A DNA stretch of 64,000 bases from Coffea arabica (GCF_036785885.1 NC_092317.1:6822501-6886500), one strand, 5' to 3'; positions 48,622 through 63,000 are shown, counted from the stretch's first letter. Notes: generated by a model from the letters alone, not told the origin. Translations and numbers: made by a program.

Positions 48622-50494
48622 CGCTTGCAGGATAGAATTTTTGTAACGGGTATCTAATGGACATTTATTATTATACTAACTTTACATCTAACTTGCTATT
48701 TGATTGTACAAGTATACGTCTATTGCCTCCATTGCAGTCATGCACTTGTTCAATTTGTATTAGCCTAAAACATTCGTACCTGAAATCCAATATTTATGAA
48801 TGGCTAGTGATCTCATGTTAGACAAGCACAATATTACTCTTGGCATACCACATAAACTAGGAATTACACAACTTGAAAGAAGAAACTTTTAATTTATTAA
48901 TATTAATGGAGATTCTAAGGGGAAAAAGCCAACTTTTAATTACCCAAATCCACATAAGATTTTATAGAAGCTCCAACAACCTATCACCTCCTCGAGAGCT
49001 GATTCTGATTAGCATCAGGAGATGGGCTACAAAATTATTAGAATTGAAACAACTCTGCACCTAACTTATATTAATAGCAAACCAAACTTTTTCTTTACTA
49101 TTAAAGTTCATAGAGAAATGAGAGGCTACCAAGTAGCACATCATGGGATTTAAGAAGGAAAAATGGATGAAGCCAACCACAAAAAAAACAAGAAACCACA
49201 TACTTATTTTGGATAAACCGAAAGTGGCTAGTAGTATCTCAATGGGGGGCACATGGCTTGGTCCCTTTTTTTTAGACGAAAAAGGCTCATCTCTTATCTT
49301 AGCTTCACAATATGTCATCCGTGCCCTAAGTCGCTTACTATAATTCTTATAAATCGTCTATCAATTGTAATTTATTTAAACTCGAGTGCTTGTGTTGCCA
49401 CAAGCACCAAGTCCTCACCACGGACTCAAGAACATGATAATACATTGTTTGCTCCCGTAGCAGGTGCATGCACTAAACTAACAATAAGGACTGTTCTTGG
49501 GGGGTGTCTTGTCCACAATTGTCTCGAATGCCCATAGAATAAAAGGGGGAAAAATAAACTAAAAAGAGAGGTAGTAGCTATCACAGTTTGAATTATTTCT
49601 CATGTTAGGAATCTTCAATTCACATTCACTCCTTGTCTGTCACAGAGTTGGTCTAAACTCACATGTTGTGTACAAGCATAAAGACAATTCTTGTGGGACA
49701 ATACTCACATGTCCAGAGAAAGTAACCGTTGCACCAATTTCTCGATAGGAATAAATATAAACGGGTCGGTAGTACCAGCATCATCAGGTGAAATTGCAGC
49801 ATGGGGCAGTATTCGAATACATTAATTTGCTAGTAGCAGGAGTAATGGACAGAATAATAAATTAGTACTTGCTCACTGATTTTAAGTATTAGAAATATTT
49901 TGCACTACTTGCTTACACCATTACATAGTTTTCACACATCTTCGTTAAGAACTCTTTGATAATAATGTTTATGATATCTTTAAATTGAAAAATACTTTTG
50001 ATAGACATAAATGATATATCTCAAGAAGTTTGATGAATTTAAATTGTCAAGGTTTTCCAAGAATTCAAATAAACATTTTCTGTAGACTGCCCAGTTGCTG
50101 GGAGGACACCTCCTTGTTAGAACTGGACCGACAAAACACCATGACACGATTGAGTTGTTCTTCCTCATTCGAAGTAATCCAAAGGCTTCGCTTGGCTGGG
50201 TTCAGACGTTGCATAAAGAGAGCAAAGGCAAGCAATTTTATACGTGATTCTTGGGAATTGATGCTTCGGAGAATTATAACTTGGAGATTGGTTAGCTATT
50301 AATGATTTTATAACTTGGAGTTGGTTAGCTATTAATCAAATGTAGATTTTAGCAATTGAACGCTATATTTGTTTGAGATATTCAAGAGATAGAAACAAAG
50401 TTTGGACTTTGAATGTTATATGTATAGGACCTCTAATTTACGTTACTAGAGCAGTCGCCATGCAAATTAATTCACGTAATAAACTCGAAATCAT
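48622..50494. other. Gene-free AT-rich stretch
   Basis: Several frames of 60-95 codons exist (for example 49061-49318 minus and 49253-49537 plus), but none shows family motifs, splice context or biased codon use. I see no terminal-repeat element with readable ends. Confidence 0.45.
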
Positions 50495-50503
50495 TTTATG
50501 TTA

Positions 50504-51218
50504 GGGAAAATGACTTGTTTCATTCTTCACATTTCGCAAAAATATTCTTTTCGTCCCTCACTTTTAAAATGAAGCAAATTCGTCCCTGACATTTAAAAAT
50601 TAAAATTATTACATCCCTGAACTTAATTTTCAATCTGAGTCAAACCATTCAATAACCTAGTAATAAATTTCGAAAATAGAATTGATAGATCACTCGGTCA
50701 ATTTCATCATATTCACATGACATTTATTAAACCAAAAAAATAAAAATTATAATATAAAAGGCCATTCTTTGTCTTGGAATAGTAGAGTTTTTTTTGGATA
50801 AATCTTTTCATATGCCGTTAGTATATCCGCTTGCAAATCTAAATGTGTATCATAAATATAAAATTTAGCGTTTAAATTTAAATTGAAATGATATGGTTGT
50901 ACATAAAACTGTCAGTGTATACAATGATAATGTAGGAAAGATTAATCTTTCTTTTTTATGTTATAATTTTTTATTTTTTATTTTTGGGTTCATTAAATTT
51001 TACATGAATATCAAGTTGAGTTAACCAAGTGATCTACCAATTACACTCCCAAAATTTCTAATCAGGTTGATTGGTGGTTTGATTCAGATTGAAATTTGGG
51101 TTCAGGGATGTAAGAACTTCAGTTTTTAAATGTCAAGGACGAAATTGCTTCGTTTTAAAAGTGAGGGACGAAAAGAATATTTTTGTAAAATGTGAAAGAT
51201 GAAACCGATCATTTTCCC
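50504..51218. mobile_element. Foldback Mutator-like element with perfect 9-bp target duplication
   Basis: A 715-bp element starts GGGAAAATGACTTGTTTCAT; its other end, inverted, is GGGAAAATGATCGGTTTCAT. The arms pair for about 150 bp at high identity (for example AATATTCTTTTCGTCCCTCA in both) and, more weakly, for about 250 bp. TTTATGTTA flanks both sides (50495-50503 and 51219-51227). Very long arms with a 9-bp duplication indicate a Mutator-type foldback element. No protein is encoded. A transcript would form a long imperfect hairpin. Confidence 0.9.
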
Positions 51219-51231
51219 TTTATGTTACGAT

Positions 51232-51247
51232 ACGTATGTGTGTGTGT

Positions 51248-51281
<34 letters not shown>
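51232..51281. repeat. (TG)n(TA)n compound microsatellite
   Basis: An interrupted TG/TATG tract leads into about 16 TA units (51250-51281), immediately beyond the foldback element. Confidence 0.92.
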
Positions 51282-51283
<2 letters not shown>

Positions 51284-51369
51284 AGAAGTTTGGAAAAACT
51301 ACACGCCCGACCAAAAATTTCTAGACCTACGATCGAGAGAGAAGGCGTGATCCTCTTTAATCCATCTTC

Positions 51370-52880
51370 AACCAGCTAGGTTTAGTTGCTGACGGGTGTC
51401 GAGTCTGTGCAATAATAAATGCCTGCTCAAATAAAGTATAAATTTTGTATACAATGGTTAGTAGGGTCGAATCCATAGGAACTGGGAAAATTTGTTTCTT
51501 CTCAATTTCAAAGTATGGGGGATTTTATAAAAATATAAAAATAAATAATTAACTAAGTTAAAGCAATGCACGAAAATATATATGAATGAATCAATAATAG
51601 ATACGACGACTCTAGCCAAAGGTGTAATTTTTCAGACATGGTTCATTCAACTGATCATCGATGCAAAGATAATTCAATTGCTGATTAATAGATTAGTTAT
51701 AGTTGGCATACACACGATAAACAACTAACTTTTCCTTACTTTATTGATAGCCAAAGTACGACCGTTGACTATTTCTCTAATCAAGAAACAACTCTGGTAC
51801 GATCGTAGGGTTTAATTTCTCGATTGCATTAAGAATTAGAAAAGTCCAATCCTAACCAACAAACACGCTACAAGTGTTTGTTTAAATTAGATCATACGTT
51901 TCCCTAACATAGGACCAATCACTCTAGTCACCACTGGTATTTACTAATCAAACAATTACAGATTTAATGGATTAATTTGGCAGTATATTATTAGGTTAAT
52001 TCGAATATCGGGCTGTTGACATTCAAATAATAAAACAATAATAAGAAGTTAAACCAGAATACGTGCAAATACCTATGAATAAAAAGAAATAAATAAAATT
52101 AATTCGATCTCACAGATATTTGAAATCACGCCTTCAAATTGGTCTTTGACTAGAAAAAGAAATTCATCTACTTTCTATTGAGAATAACCCACGCAATTCC
52201 ATTAGTGAGAATTGCATGAAGTTCCACAATGGAATAAAGAAAACTTAAGGAAAGACGAATAGAGAGGCCAAGCGGCCATCCTTCTCCTCGTAGCAAAAGA
52301 GTCATGACTCTCTTTTTATTGTTTCTATCCTACGAAGCACTAATCAAATGGGATTCCGGCTTCCCTTCTTCTTCTTGTTTTCTAATTAATCTCAACTACT
52401 AATACTACTACTTCTCCTAGTAGTCACGTGTTTCGAGGAAAAGAAAAGACAAGGTAAACAATAATGCCTTTCTGGTCTTGTTTCCTGCTATTAGTAGACT
52501 ACTATTATTTAGCCAAATCAAATTGGTCTAACAAATCATTTTATCCAAAAATGAAAGATCAATAATGACCATCTGATGAAACATCCGTGATCAGACTTTC
52601 CAGACTTCGACTCATGACTGGAAATTCCGCTTCAACTTCCGAGCTCTCCGGACATGCAAAGATTAAACTTTCACATGTCTACGCCGAACAACAGATTCAG
52701 TGGAAAATCACGCCTTTTAATTACTTTTTGCTTTAAATCACTACAAACAACACAATTACCAAAAATGAGCGTAATATTTGGTAAAATAAACGAGGAAAAT
52801 AATAATAAAATTAATGATAAAAATGAAACTTATCAATTGCACATTAGGTGGTATTATCATGATCTTTTCTTTTGCTGTAG
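51370..52880. repeat. Possible non-coding retroelement remnant
   Basis: The block begins near GTTGCTGACGGGTGTCGAG and contains TAGTAGGGTCGAATCCATAG, a phrase I recall from repetitive plant DNA. It continues for about 1.5 kb with moderately mixed base composition and no open reading frame of note. It might be the inside of a large non-autonomous LTR element, but I could not find paired terminal repeats or a primer-binding site. Confidence 0.3.
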
Positions 52881-53565
52881 CTAGAGGTGGCATAGTTTGG
52901 ATGACCCAGAGAATAGCTATAAAGTTAATTCACTCAAATTATTAGAGTATTAAAACTTTCACTAAGGTTGTAAGAATCAAATATCAACGCAAATATATAC
53001 ATATATTGATATATGGCAGAACGACTACTGATGAGATTATAATGACATTCGACTTCTGGGCACCTGCATTTCCCTCGGTTATCTTATTTTTGTTTGGTGT
53101 GTGTTCTTACGGAGGTGGTTGGGAAAATAGAACCTGTTGAGGTTAGGCAGGAGGGACATAGATTTGATGTTGTAGTTATCTTATCTTCTTTGTTTCTCTT
53201 CTATTTCTTGACAGTATTTTCTTTTTGGATATTCGTTTGATGGATTCCAGACATTCATTTATTTGCACAACCTAACCTCTAACATTATACAGTCGCGTTT
53301 GTTGTCTATTTACATTGAGTCACTTTTCTAGATGTAATTCAGCTTTTTCTTTCTAAATTAGGTCTTTCTAAATGATACCTACATTCGAATACACTCTAAC
53401 TTCCGTAACTATCATTTGTATACATACACTAATAAATACTATCATACTTTTTTATATTTATATATTTTTTCTAATTAATTTTACGTTTAAAAAAATTTAT
53501 CACTTAATGTATATTCTAACGAGTGACCAATAACCACCCGTTATATAGACTTTTCTAAATTAACT
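52881..53565. other. Gene-free AT-rich stretch
   Basis: No coding, RNA or transposon feature could be supported here. Confidence 0.4.
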
Positions 53566-53780
53566 CTTGTTTGGCACTTGAATTTTTTGCTAAGTTTGTC
53601 TGTTATAAGTTTTTTAAAAATTTTAGCTACAGTAACCTCAAAAAATTTCTTAAAGTTTTTAAACTATACTCTTCAAAATATTCAAAAATTTACACACTTC
53701 AAAATTTTTTTAAAAAATTTCTATAGTAAACTACAGTAAAATTTTAGACAAACACTCAAAAAACTCACTTGCCAAACGGG
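53566..53780. mobile_element. MITE with GTTTGGCA terminal inverted repeats
   Basis: The left end CTTGTTTGGCACTTGAATTT pairs with the right end, whose inverse is CCCGTTTGGCAAGTGAGTTT. The pairing extends inward through TTTGTC. The middle contains TTTTAGCTACAGTAA and CTACAGTAAAATTTTAG as an inner inverted pair. 215 bp, no coding capacity. Ends differ from the GTTTGGATT set, so it is a sister family. Confidence 0.75.
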
Positions 53781-55924
53781 ACCAGCCTAATTAATGAGAT
53801 CTCTCACATATAGATTTCGTAAGATTGTTTATTAAAAAAAAAAAAAGGAAAAGAAACTTAGGCAAAAAGCCAGCTTTAAACTAAAGTTTTCCAAACTAAT
53901 CATTGTTGATATATCGAATCACAGCTGTAAACAAGCAGCCGTTGAAATTCTTTTAAGGGATATATAGTTATAGTCAAAGCACATGAAATACTTGATGACT
54001 CTTTAAATCAAAGCCAACTAAAAGGGAGAGTCCAATTCAATTTTTTATACCTCCATGTGTGTGTGTAAGCTCCAAATTTATTGTGCAGGTTCATCAAAAA
54101 ACTTCATACCCTACATAAAGTGGACATTCTTGCCAAAACCCCACACCTCTTTATTGCGTACTCATACCATATAAACAAAGAAATGGGAGTATCAATCTAC
54201 AAGTCATTGATTCACATTCGTTGCCTTCACAATTAAGTATGTACATAATTAATTGTTTGATTAACTAGCTAATAACCAAGGTACATGAGGGGAGAGTTGA
54301 ATTGAGTGATAGGAGAGATAATGTAAGCAAAAGATTTTGAATTCAAGATCTTCAAAAAAAATTATGGAACGGAGAGAATAATATGTTTTGGCAGATTACT
54401 TGATTTGCATTACCTTTAATCATCATCAAGCAACTTTACACAATTCAATGAAATTGGAAATCTTGCAGGTGAGTTGATTGGCACCTAGCAACAAGTTTTT
54501 AGCACCGTACATCTTTACATTTCTTTTTTCCCCATTGCTATCTTACAAAATCTTCCTTTTGAATATGTAAATTGTGGTGTGTATGCGTGTTTTCATAATT
54601 AAAATCAATAGTAATTGATCCATCCATCACGGAGATAGTAGATTTTTATGCACGTGTACAAGCAAATATGTAGTTTCACGAGTATTTATACAATATATAA
54701 AGTTAGGAGTACTAGTCATTGGTGTAAATAATTTTGATTATTTTTCAAACTTCAAACTTCACCCTTATAGAAAAATTAATTTTTATCACCTAATCACATA
54801 TTGTCATTATAACTACTCATAACCACCTTAATCTAACTACCAAATTACTATAACATTATAAACCAAGGTCCTTTAACGAAAAATTTATATCAATTCAATT
54901 TATGTAAAAAAAAAAACAAAATTGGTATAAATTAATTCATTTTAATTATTTCTAAATTGCACACACATTGAGTGTGCCCTCAACACTAATAAGCATTGCT
55001 AATAAGTGCTCATTGCATAATAATAATAATAATAATAAATTAACACTTAATGTATACACCAATAAAAGATAATAAATTTTTATTATAAATTTGAAATTCA
55101 ATTTTTGTACATGTGATATACATCAATAACTACTAATCTACTAGGTTGGCATATGGAAGATTAATTTATAGAGAAACTCATACTTGTCACAAAGTTTTGT
55201 ATTTATAGAGTAAAAAAAATAAATTTAGCTAGTTACTATTAACTTTTGAATGACAATTAGAGATCTTCATTTGCAATTCTATCTTTATCAAATATTGACA
55301 CATATAATTACTAGTAAACTATCAAATTCTTCATAGTATTTGTTTAACTATTGTTGGTCAAATTCGTCATAGTATTGTATAAAACCATACGCCTATTCAA
55401 CTCATCTCTTGGAAGAAGGAAAAAAAAACCCCCAAAATGTGTAGTAGCATTAAAAAACAAAAAACTTAAGGAAGAAAGAATTATAGCCATAGGTCCTATT
55501 TCTTACTCGGTAATGTCATGATTCCATCAAGACCCTCCTCCATCCCCGGTCCCTTGTCTGTCGCGTCATTAAAAGTGGCAACCAGCCCCACTATTTTTTA
55601 TTTTTTTATATTGCATGTAAACATTTTTCTCATATCATTTTCGTTCCACGTCTCATTCCCACTCCGTTCAGATTGAATATTATATAAAAATTTTCTTATT
55701 TGATTTAGCAGTTGGTATGGAAAAAATGTTCAAGAGACACAAAAGATAAATTTGAAAAAAAAGTGTGTACAGCATTTAAAAAAAAAAATCCCAAAATAAT
55801 TCCTTTTCAAACAATTAAAATTTTTACACGAACTCCTTTTTTCTCTTTGGCATTTTACAGACATGAGATTTGTCAATAGAAACTACACTCCCTATTTTTT
55901 TAAAACTATTTTCACCTAACAAAA
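53781..55924. other. Gene-free AT-rich stretch
   Basis: AT-rich with an (AAT)n microsatellite at about 55018-55038 and A-runs. I found no coding region, RNA gene or complete terminal-repeat element. Confidence 0.45.
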
Positions 55925-56068
55925 TATGGATAGAGTATTATTTGAAATAATTACTGTAGCAATTTTTGTAATGTGATATATATAAGATAAAAATATAAAA
56001 ATATAGATTAAAAAATATATTTATGATACAAGTAAAATGTTATTTAAAAAAATTTAGCTATCCAAACG
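55925..56068. mobile_element. Degenerate GTTTGGATA-ended MITE
   Basis: The right end AGCTATCCAAACG and left TATGGATAGAG are a decayed inverted pair. The core TTACTGTAGCAATTTTTGTA with AATGTGATATATATAAGATA matches the core of the element at 972-1140. Boundaries are approximate. Confidence 0.55.
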
Positions 56069-56269
56069 TGTATGTATTAGATGGAAGTGAAATATATTAT
56101 TAGATATAAACAAAATATTAGATACAAACTCTCTTATGTATGTATCACACAGCCTTTTTTCCCAAACAGGCCAAAAAAGAGTGAGACTCTTGTCAATTCA
56201 CATCGGAATCGGGCATGATCGTAATCGCTGAGTTTATGATTTTCCCAAAATAAAAATAAATAGACTAAA

Positions 56270-57098
56270 CAACCCTAACTACCTCCACTTCCCTCCCCTC
56301 CACCCCACTCCACTCTACAGTACAGTCCACTCTTTTCATCTCTCCCTCCTTAACCAACTGAGCTGAAAGGTCACTCTGAAAAACTCTCACTCAACACTAC
56401 TCTTTTCAACTTTCTACTCACAGCCCATTTCTCCTCTCATCTCATTTCCCATTCTCATTCAGTTATGTAACAAATTTACCATCTGGGCTGTGGTTAAAGT
56501 GCTAAAAAAGTTGATGAACAAGTGCTAATAATAATAAATAGAGCCTGCCATTTATTTGGTTCTGGATTCTTTTCTTGGATCAATGTGAGTGGTAAAGATC
56601 ACAGCTTTTCCTTTTACTCCATTTCCTACTACTTTTTTCTTGGTTGCATTTTTCAATTTTTTGGGAGTTTATTTTTCCGTTTTTTATTTTTCTTTTGTTT
56701 TTCTGATTCTTTGCTTGATTCTTCAGCTTCCTACTTGCATTTCTTGCTGGAAAAAAGTAAAGAAATAATCGTGCTGCACTTTTACAAATATTTAGTTCTA
56801 TTCTAGTAGATTATACTAAGTGTACTATTTTCTTGGACTTTATCCTTCTCCACTTGCATCATCTGAAGACGCCCTTTTAGTCTTTTTGCAGGTTTGAACT
56901 TTATATCAGTGTTCTGTCTGTGTTTTATACGGTGCGTGCATATTTATGTGTACAAAGCCATTGTTTCGTTTTTTTTTTTCGTTTTACATGGCATTTTATT
57001 CTTGTTGTTCTTGCGACTTGTGGGGATGGGGTGGTGATAAATGATTGTGAAATTGTGTGCAGCTGATTGTTTGAGGTGACGCCGAGAAGATCAGCAAA
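56270..57098 (+). promoter_or_regulatory. Subtilase promoter, CT-rich leader and probable leader intron
   Basis: A strongly C/T-rich block (56277-56465) with no ATG is typical of a plant core promoter and leader. An acceptor-like GTGTGCAG ends at 57062, 37 bases before the start codon, suggesting an intron in the leader. Its donor was not fixed with confidence; GTGAGT near 56586 is one candidate. No strong TATA box was seen. Confidence 0.45.
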
Positions 57099-60000
57099 AT
57101 GGGAAAAATGGAGATTGGGATTATTATTGCAATAATGCTACTGGGATTCTCAACTCATAATGGAAAAGCTGAGATTTATATGGTAATGATCGAAGGAGAG
57201 CCTGTGATAAGTTATAAAGGTGGTGTCATTGGGTTTGAAGCCACTGCTGTAGATTCGGATTCTGATGAGAAAATTGATGTGACCAGGTACTGGAATCTTT
57301 TTGCTGATTTGGTTGGGGCGTCAAAATCAATGTTTCGTTCTACATTATCTTTTTTTTTCCTCATGTTTTGGTGATAAAATGTAAAATAGAAGAAGTGATG
57401 TTTGACTTCCGGACAATGTGATTATTTATTCTATGTGCCTGATTTATTCGTCAAAATTGATGCTAAAATAAGACGGTTTGGTGTGGCTTATATATTACTT
57501 CTCAAGTATTATGTTAGTTCGAGTGTTTAGTTATGACAAATATCAGTGCTGTCTTAATCTCTTACATTTTTTTTTTGAATCTACTTAAGAGAAATATTCT
57601 ACTGATTTCAAGTAATGCGAAGTGCCTACCTGCAATTGTTTGGAATTTGAGAAGTGGACTTGGTATTGTAGAAGCATTAAACTTACTGGACAGACTGTGC
57701 CTATGTAGACAGACTCTGGTTATGTAACTTTTATCTTGTTATTAGACAGACTCTGATTATGCTGCTTCTATACGTGCACTTTTATGCAAACTATGTGAGA
57801 ACTGATTGACTGCACATGTGCTGAGTGGTTTGGTCAAATTGATGCTGAGAGCAGTTGCTTGGCATAGCTGGTTTTATGTGTCAAAGTAGAAGCTGGTAGA
57901 CAAGAGGTTGTGCTGGTAATTATTCCTTGAAGTTAACAAGGCTCATCTTCTTCTTGCAGTTTTTAAGTGAAAGCAAATGATTGTGTCCAATTTATGTAGC
58001 CAAAACAATGATAAAGGAACTTGAAAAGTAATTGAGAATCCTAATTTGTTACAATGCTAGAATTGCGGTTATCTTTAATCCTAATTGATTGGACACGTAT
58101 AGCCGATTGCTTGTTTACCTTGTTTCTTATGGTTTTGCTTTCTTTCAGTGAGGCAGTTACATCATATGCGCATCACCTGGAGAAGAGACATGACATGCTT
58201 CTTGGTATGTTGTTTGACCGTGGGACCTACAAGAAAGTCTACAGCTATCGTCATCTTATAAATGGCTTTGCTGTTCACATTACACCTGAGCAGGTGATAC
58301 TCTCTGCATTTTTCAACTCTTCTTTTCTTCACATTTCTCTGATGTTAGCTTGTCTAAACTGAGAAGAAATAACTTCTAATTCTTGGACTGTTTAAGGTTC
58401 AATTTGGTACCAGTTGTTTTTCCTTACACTGTCATTATATGAGTAGGCAGAAATTCTGAGACAAGCCCCTGGTGTGAAGTCTGTGGAGAGAGATTGGAAG
58501 GTGAGGAGACTTACAACCCACACCCCACAATTTTTGGGGCTTCCAACTGGAGTATGGCCAACAGGTGGTGGCTTTGACAGGGCTGGAGAAGATATTATAT
58601 TAGGCTTTGTGGATTCTGGAATTCATCCAAATCATCCTAGCTTTTCTACCCACAACTCTGAACCCTATGGACCTGTGCCAAAGTACAGAGGAAAATGTGA
58701 AGTTAATCCAGACACAAAGAGGGACTTTTGCAATGGAAAGATTATTGGAGCCCAACATTTTGCAGAAGCTGCTAAAGCTGCTGGTGCATTTAATCCTTCA
58801 ATTGACTTTGATTCTCCACTGGATGGCGATGGACATGGAAGGTTCTGCCACCATGCTTTGATATATTATCTTCATGTGAACACTTTGCTCACTTTTCCTG
58901 CTTACATTTATTCAGTGTGCTGGATTTACTTGAATGCTTGAAAACTTATATATTGGAAATCCAAGAAAACAAGATGCATGTTATGCATGTGGTAACTACA
59001 TGAGGTATCAAATGATCTTTTTTCTGTCACCAAATACCAAAAGAGTTGCTGTGCAATCTATTGGTGACTTGCAATATTTTGGATTACAAGAAACTTCTGA
59101 CAGAATAATCAAACCATTTGGACACAAAGAGCAGCATTGCCAAATTTTAGGTCCCAGGGTCAATTTCTTTTTCCTTCCTTACTTGTAAACAATCTTTTTT
59201 TTTCAAAAGCTAGTCTATACCCCCTCTTTTGCTGTGAGAGTTGCTCAGCCAATTTGCAGGGTCTGTCCGAGCACATGGGTGCTATTTGCATGTGTTTTTA
59301 CGACTGTATGAGAAGAGAATGGGCAGTCTGATGCTCTTGTTATGTGATTTCATTGGTCAAGTGATTGCAAACAAAAAGAAACCTGATATTTTAGCCCTAT
59401 GTTTGAAGATTGAACCTTGCGTTTTACCTACTATAGTGAATGCACTGTTGCAGGAAAATATCATGTCAGTGCGAATAATTGAAAACTGATTTGATGCTTC
59501 GGTTATTCATATATGGGCCATGTAGAAGAGCTAAAACCAAATGGGCCTTCCGTCTAGTGCATCTGCACATACTTTGTTCTTCACATGGATCAAAAGATTA
59601 TGCACAAAAATGAAGAAGATTGCTAAGTGATTGTACAAATATTTGAAAGAGGCTAGCTCTTGCATTTAGCATTGATCTTTACTTCTATTGGAATCATGTC
59701 TTCATAGATATAGGTGTTTGAATCTTTATTTTCGTTTCTTGTCTTGTCCTGTTTATACAAATGTAGATCATCTTTATCACCATATATTCTCTTCTTGATT
59801 TTTTTCTTGCTGATTTAAGATGTTTTTGTTCAAGGAATATGCATGTTCTCCACTTTGTGATTTGCCTTCATTTATTGAGATTGCGTTATCTGGTTAGCAT
59901 GCTTTTGCTATGGATTGACAAAAACATTTGGACATCTGTAATTTCAAAAATATGGTTGTGTTTCTTGAGCTGGTGCTTTTTAGTTGCTTCATTGCACCTT

Positions 60001-63000
60001 GATCTGCTTATTAACATTTATTCGTGCATACAATCTTCTGATCAGTCATATAGCAGCAATTGCAGCTGGAAACAATGGTATTCCAGTAAGAATGCATGGA
60101 TTTGAATTTGGAAGAGCAAGTGGGATGGCACCCCGTGCAAGGTGTGGCTTTAATGAGAATTAGTATAAAAAACACTGTTAGCATATTTTGTGCTAAAATT
60201 TAACTTTCACAATAATTGCTTGTCCATTTGCTCAGGATTGCTGTATACAAGGCACTGTATAGGCTTTTTGGTGGATTTGTTGCAGATGTGGTTGCTGCCA
60301 TTGATCAGGTATTATGATTTCCCAGTATTCCATCTAGTTTGAATGTCAAAAAGTGGAGGAAAGTAACAAAAGGAGTGGTAATATCATTGTTGTTTTACAG
60401 TCAAATGTTGCTGTATTCTGTGTACAGTTTAACCATTTTTAGCTCTTATATGCCTTCAACTACCGTTCCCCATCTTTTTGATGTTTAACCTAGGCAACTT
60501 GAAGTATGTATTTGCCTTTCAAAGCCCTGATTGTCCTTTAAATAAAAAATTTGGTCATTGCTCAGGGCTGATCTGTGATTTTATTGGTTCACCTTGTGGT
60601 TTGTTTGTTGGTGCTGTGGATCATCTTCTATTTGTTGTCTTCTTGTCTTTTTGTAACTAATGTTGACTGAGCCTGTAAAAGGGTTACTTTTCAAAGTTTT
60701 CGTGATCAGTCCCTCCACTCTAAACTTCATACTGTGATAACGTAGATTTTAGTTGCAGACATGTATAGGAATTTCGTTTCAAATGTTTGCTTTCATGAAA
60801 TATTCTGGTCCTTAATTTTGACATCACTAGACCAAGTATTCTTTCCATGTCTAGTAAGCACATTGGTTTCCTCTCAGTTAATGTGTGGTGATTGTGAGAG
60901 ATGTAAACGATGACCTTGATTTACTTTGTAAACGGCAGACCAATGATGAGGACTCCTCCAAGCAAAGCACCTATTTACTAAGGTGCTAAACATGAACCTC
61001 AGCTAGAAATACAATCCCCACGTGTGTATGGAATACTAAAAATGCTCAATGTACTGGAGTTATGAAAGGAATTTTAGAAACATAAGTCGCTTTGTGTTCT
61101 TTTGTCTTACTTCTTGGCGGTCAAGATTTATGTTAGCAAAATATTAAGGAACTGGGTTTTGGGATTTATATACGGAAAAAGACTGATTTCTTGCTACTTT
61201 TTGAAATCATTATGACATGACATTGAAAATGTCAAGGGAATTTCTTTATAGCTAGCAAATATACTTTGCGATTTCAGTTTGAATAACAGAAACAAATTAT
61301 GCAAGGTGCATAATTAACCTATGCGTCTTGTAGACTAAGAAAGAGCTCATGTGTGAGATTTCTGATTTACTTGTTCTTCTTTGTAACCATCATGACATTG
61401 TGAAGTCAATCAATATCAAGCATATCCATCTTGCATATGTCAATCAATATCAAGCATATCCACCTTCATATGTGAATTGGCTCAGAGGTTCTGATTCAAG
61501 TTTCCTTTTTTCAATAGGCTGTGCATGATGGTGTGGACATCCTCAATCTCTCAGTGGGGCCAAACAGTCCCCCAGCAACCACAAAGACTACTTTCTTAAA
61601 CCCTTTTGATGCTACACTTCTTTCAGCGGTTAAAGCTGGAGTATTTGTTGCACAGGCAGCAGGAAATGGAGGTCCTTTTCCTAAAACTTTGCTCTCTTAT
61701 AGCCCATGGATTGCATCTGTTGCTGCTGCAGTTGATGACCGGAGATATAAGAACCATTTGACTTTGGGAAATGGGAAAATCTTAGCTGGACTTGGGTTGT
61801 CACGTAAGTAATACTGAATTATGTTGTTTGACAAATTTTGTAGAAGTTTGGATATGTGCTAATTGGTTGCATGAAGCCAGATGCTTTGTCTGGTTTTTGA
61901 TCTTTTGTCCAGTTTTGCTGATTCTGTTTCATACCTTGACAAGTTACTTTATGGAAGTTGTGACATAACACTTAGGAGGTTGAGCTGTATGGTATATCAT
62001 AACAAAGATGATGACAATTCAAGTTGAAATTCTCTTTAGTTGGAACCTTACCAAAATCTCCCTTTTGTTCCTCTTTTTATTGTTTTATTGGGTGAAAACC
62101 AGGGAGGAGAGTTGGAGTGTCAGCTTATCAAGTTTGGGTAGTATGGGTTCCCAGTGAAACAAGTTTACATCTTTTTGAGCCTCCTGCTGCCTTTTTCTAT
62201 TTTCTTATCGGTCCTGTCAAGAAGCAGAAGTTTGATTCAACAGTAAATAGATTATAAACTCATCCTGTTACCCATTGTTTGCCTGCAGACATGAACAAGA
62301 ATAGTAAGATTTGGGGGATAATAAATAACCAAATTAGAATCTCTATAATATTTTTGATCCTAAAGTAAAGCACACTGAATTCTAAGGTGTGATTGCAACT
62401 CTTGAACCCCTATCCATTAACTGGTTTCTAAGAGAATTATGTGCGTGGAAGTATTTCTGTTATCTTGAAATGACATAGCAATCTCCAAGGAAGAACATTA
62501 TCACTTAGGAATGAGGATAGGGTGGCTAAGAGAAAAATCAATGCACGAGTTTCATATTTGTGTCTGTCCTAAGCCTGAGCTAGTCACAGCTTTGCAACTA
62601 AGGGAAGAGTCTCATGAACTTGTCACCTCTTGGCTCTTGCTGGATCTGTACCACATGAAAAGCTTAAAGTGTTCTCAGATGAGAGAAAATTATTCATTTC
62701 TGTTGTCTAACGTTAATGTCTACTATCCTGTTTGGGCTGAATTTCTATATTAGCGTGATACATGCTCACTTTGTAGTGGGTAGCTGTTGGGATTGAACAT
62801 AGGATTTTGTTTGCTCTAATACAATGTGGAAACTAAGTTTGCAAGGACAGTTGCAAAGCATGCGACGGTGCTCGATTTCTTTCTCACTGCCACCTATTAT
62901 TGTAGATTACGCATGTGTTTGGTATTATTCAGAGAAGTTCAAGTCATTCTTGAATGGGTTGTGCTGGAGTATGTAAGTGTATAACTCGTTCTGAGCTCTT

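Noticed and set aside
49061-49537. Frames of 85-94 codons on both strands in the gene-poor interval
   Set aside because: No recognisable motif, no splice context, and overlapping frames on both strands suggest chance.
56522-56806. Phe/Ser-rich frame of 94 codons upstream of the subtilase
   Set aside because: A T-rich leader or intron read in frame; low-complexity composition and no conservation features.
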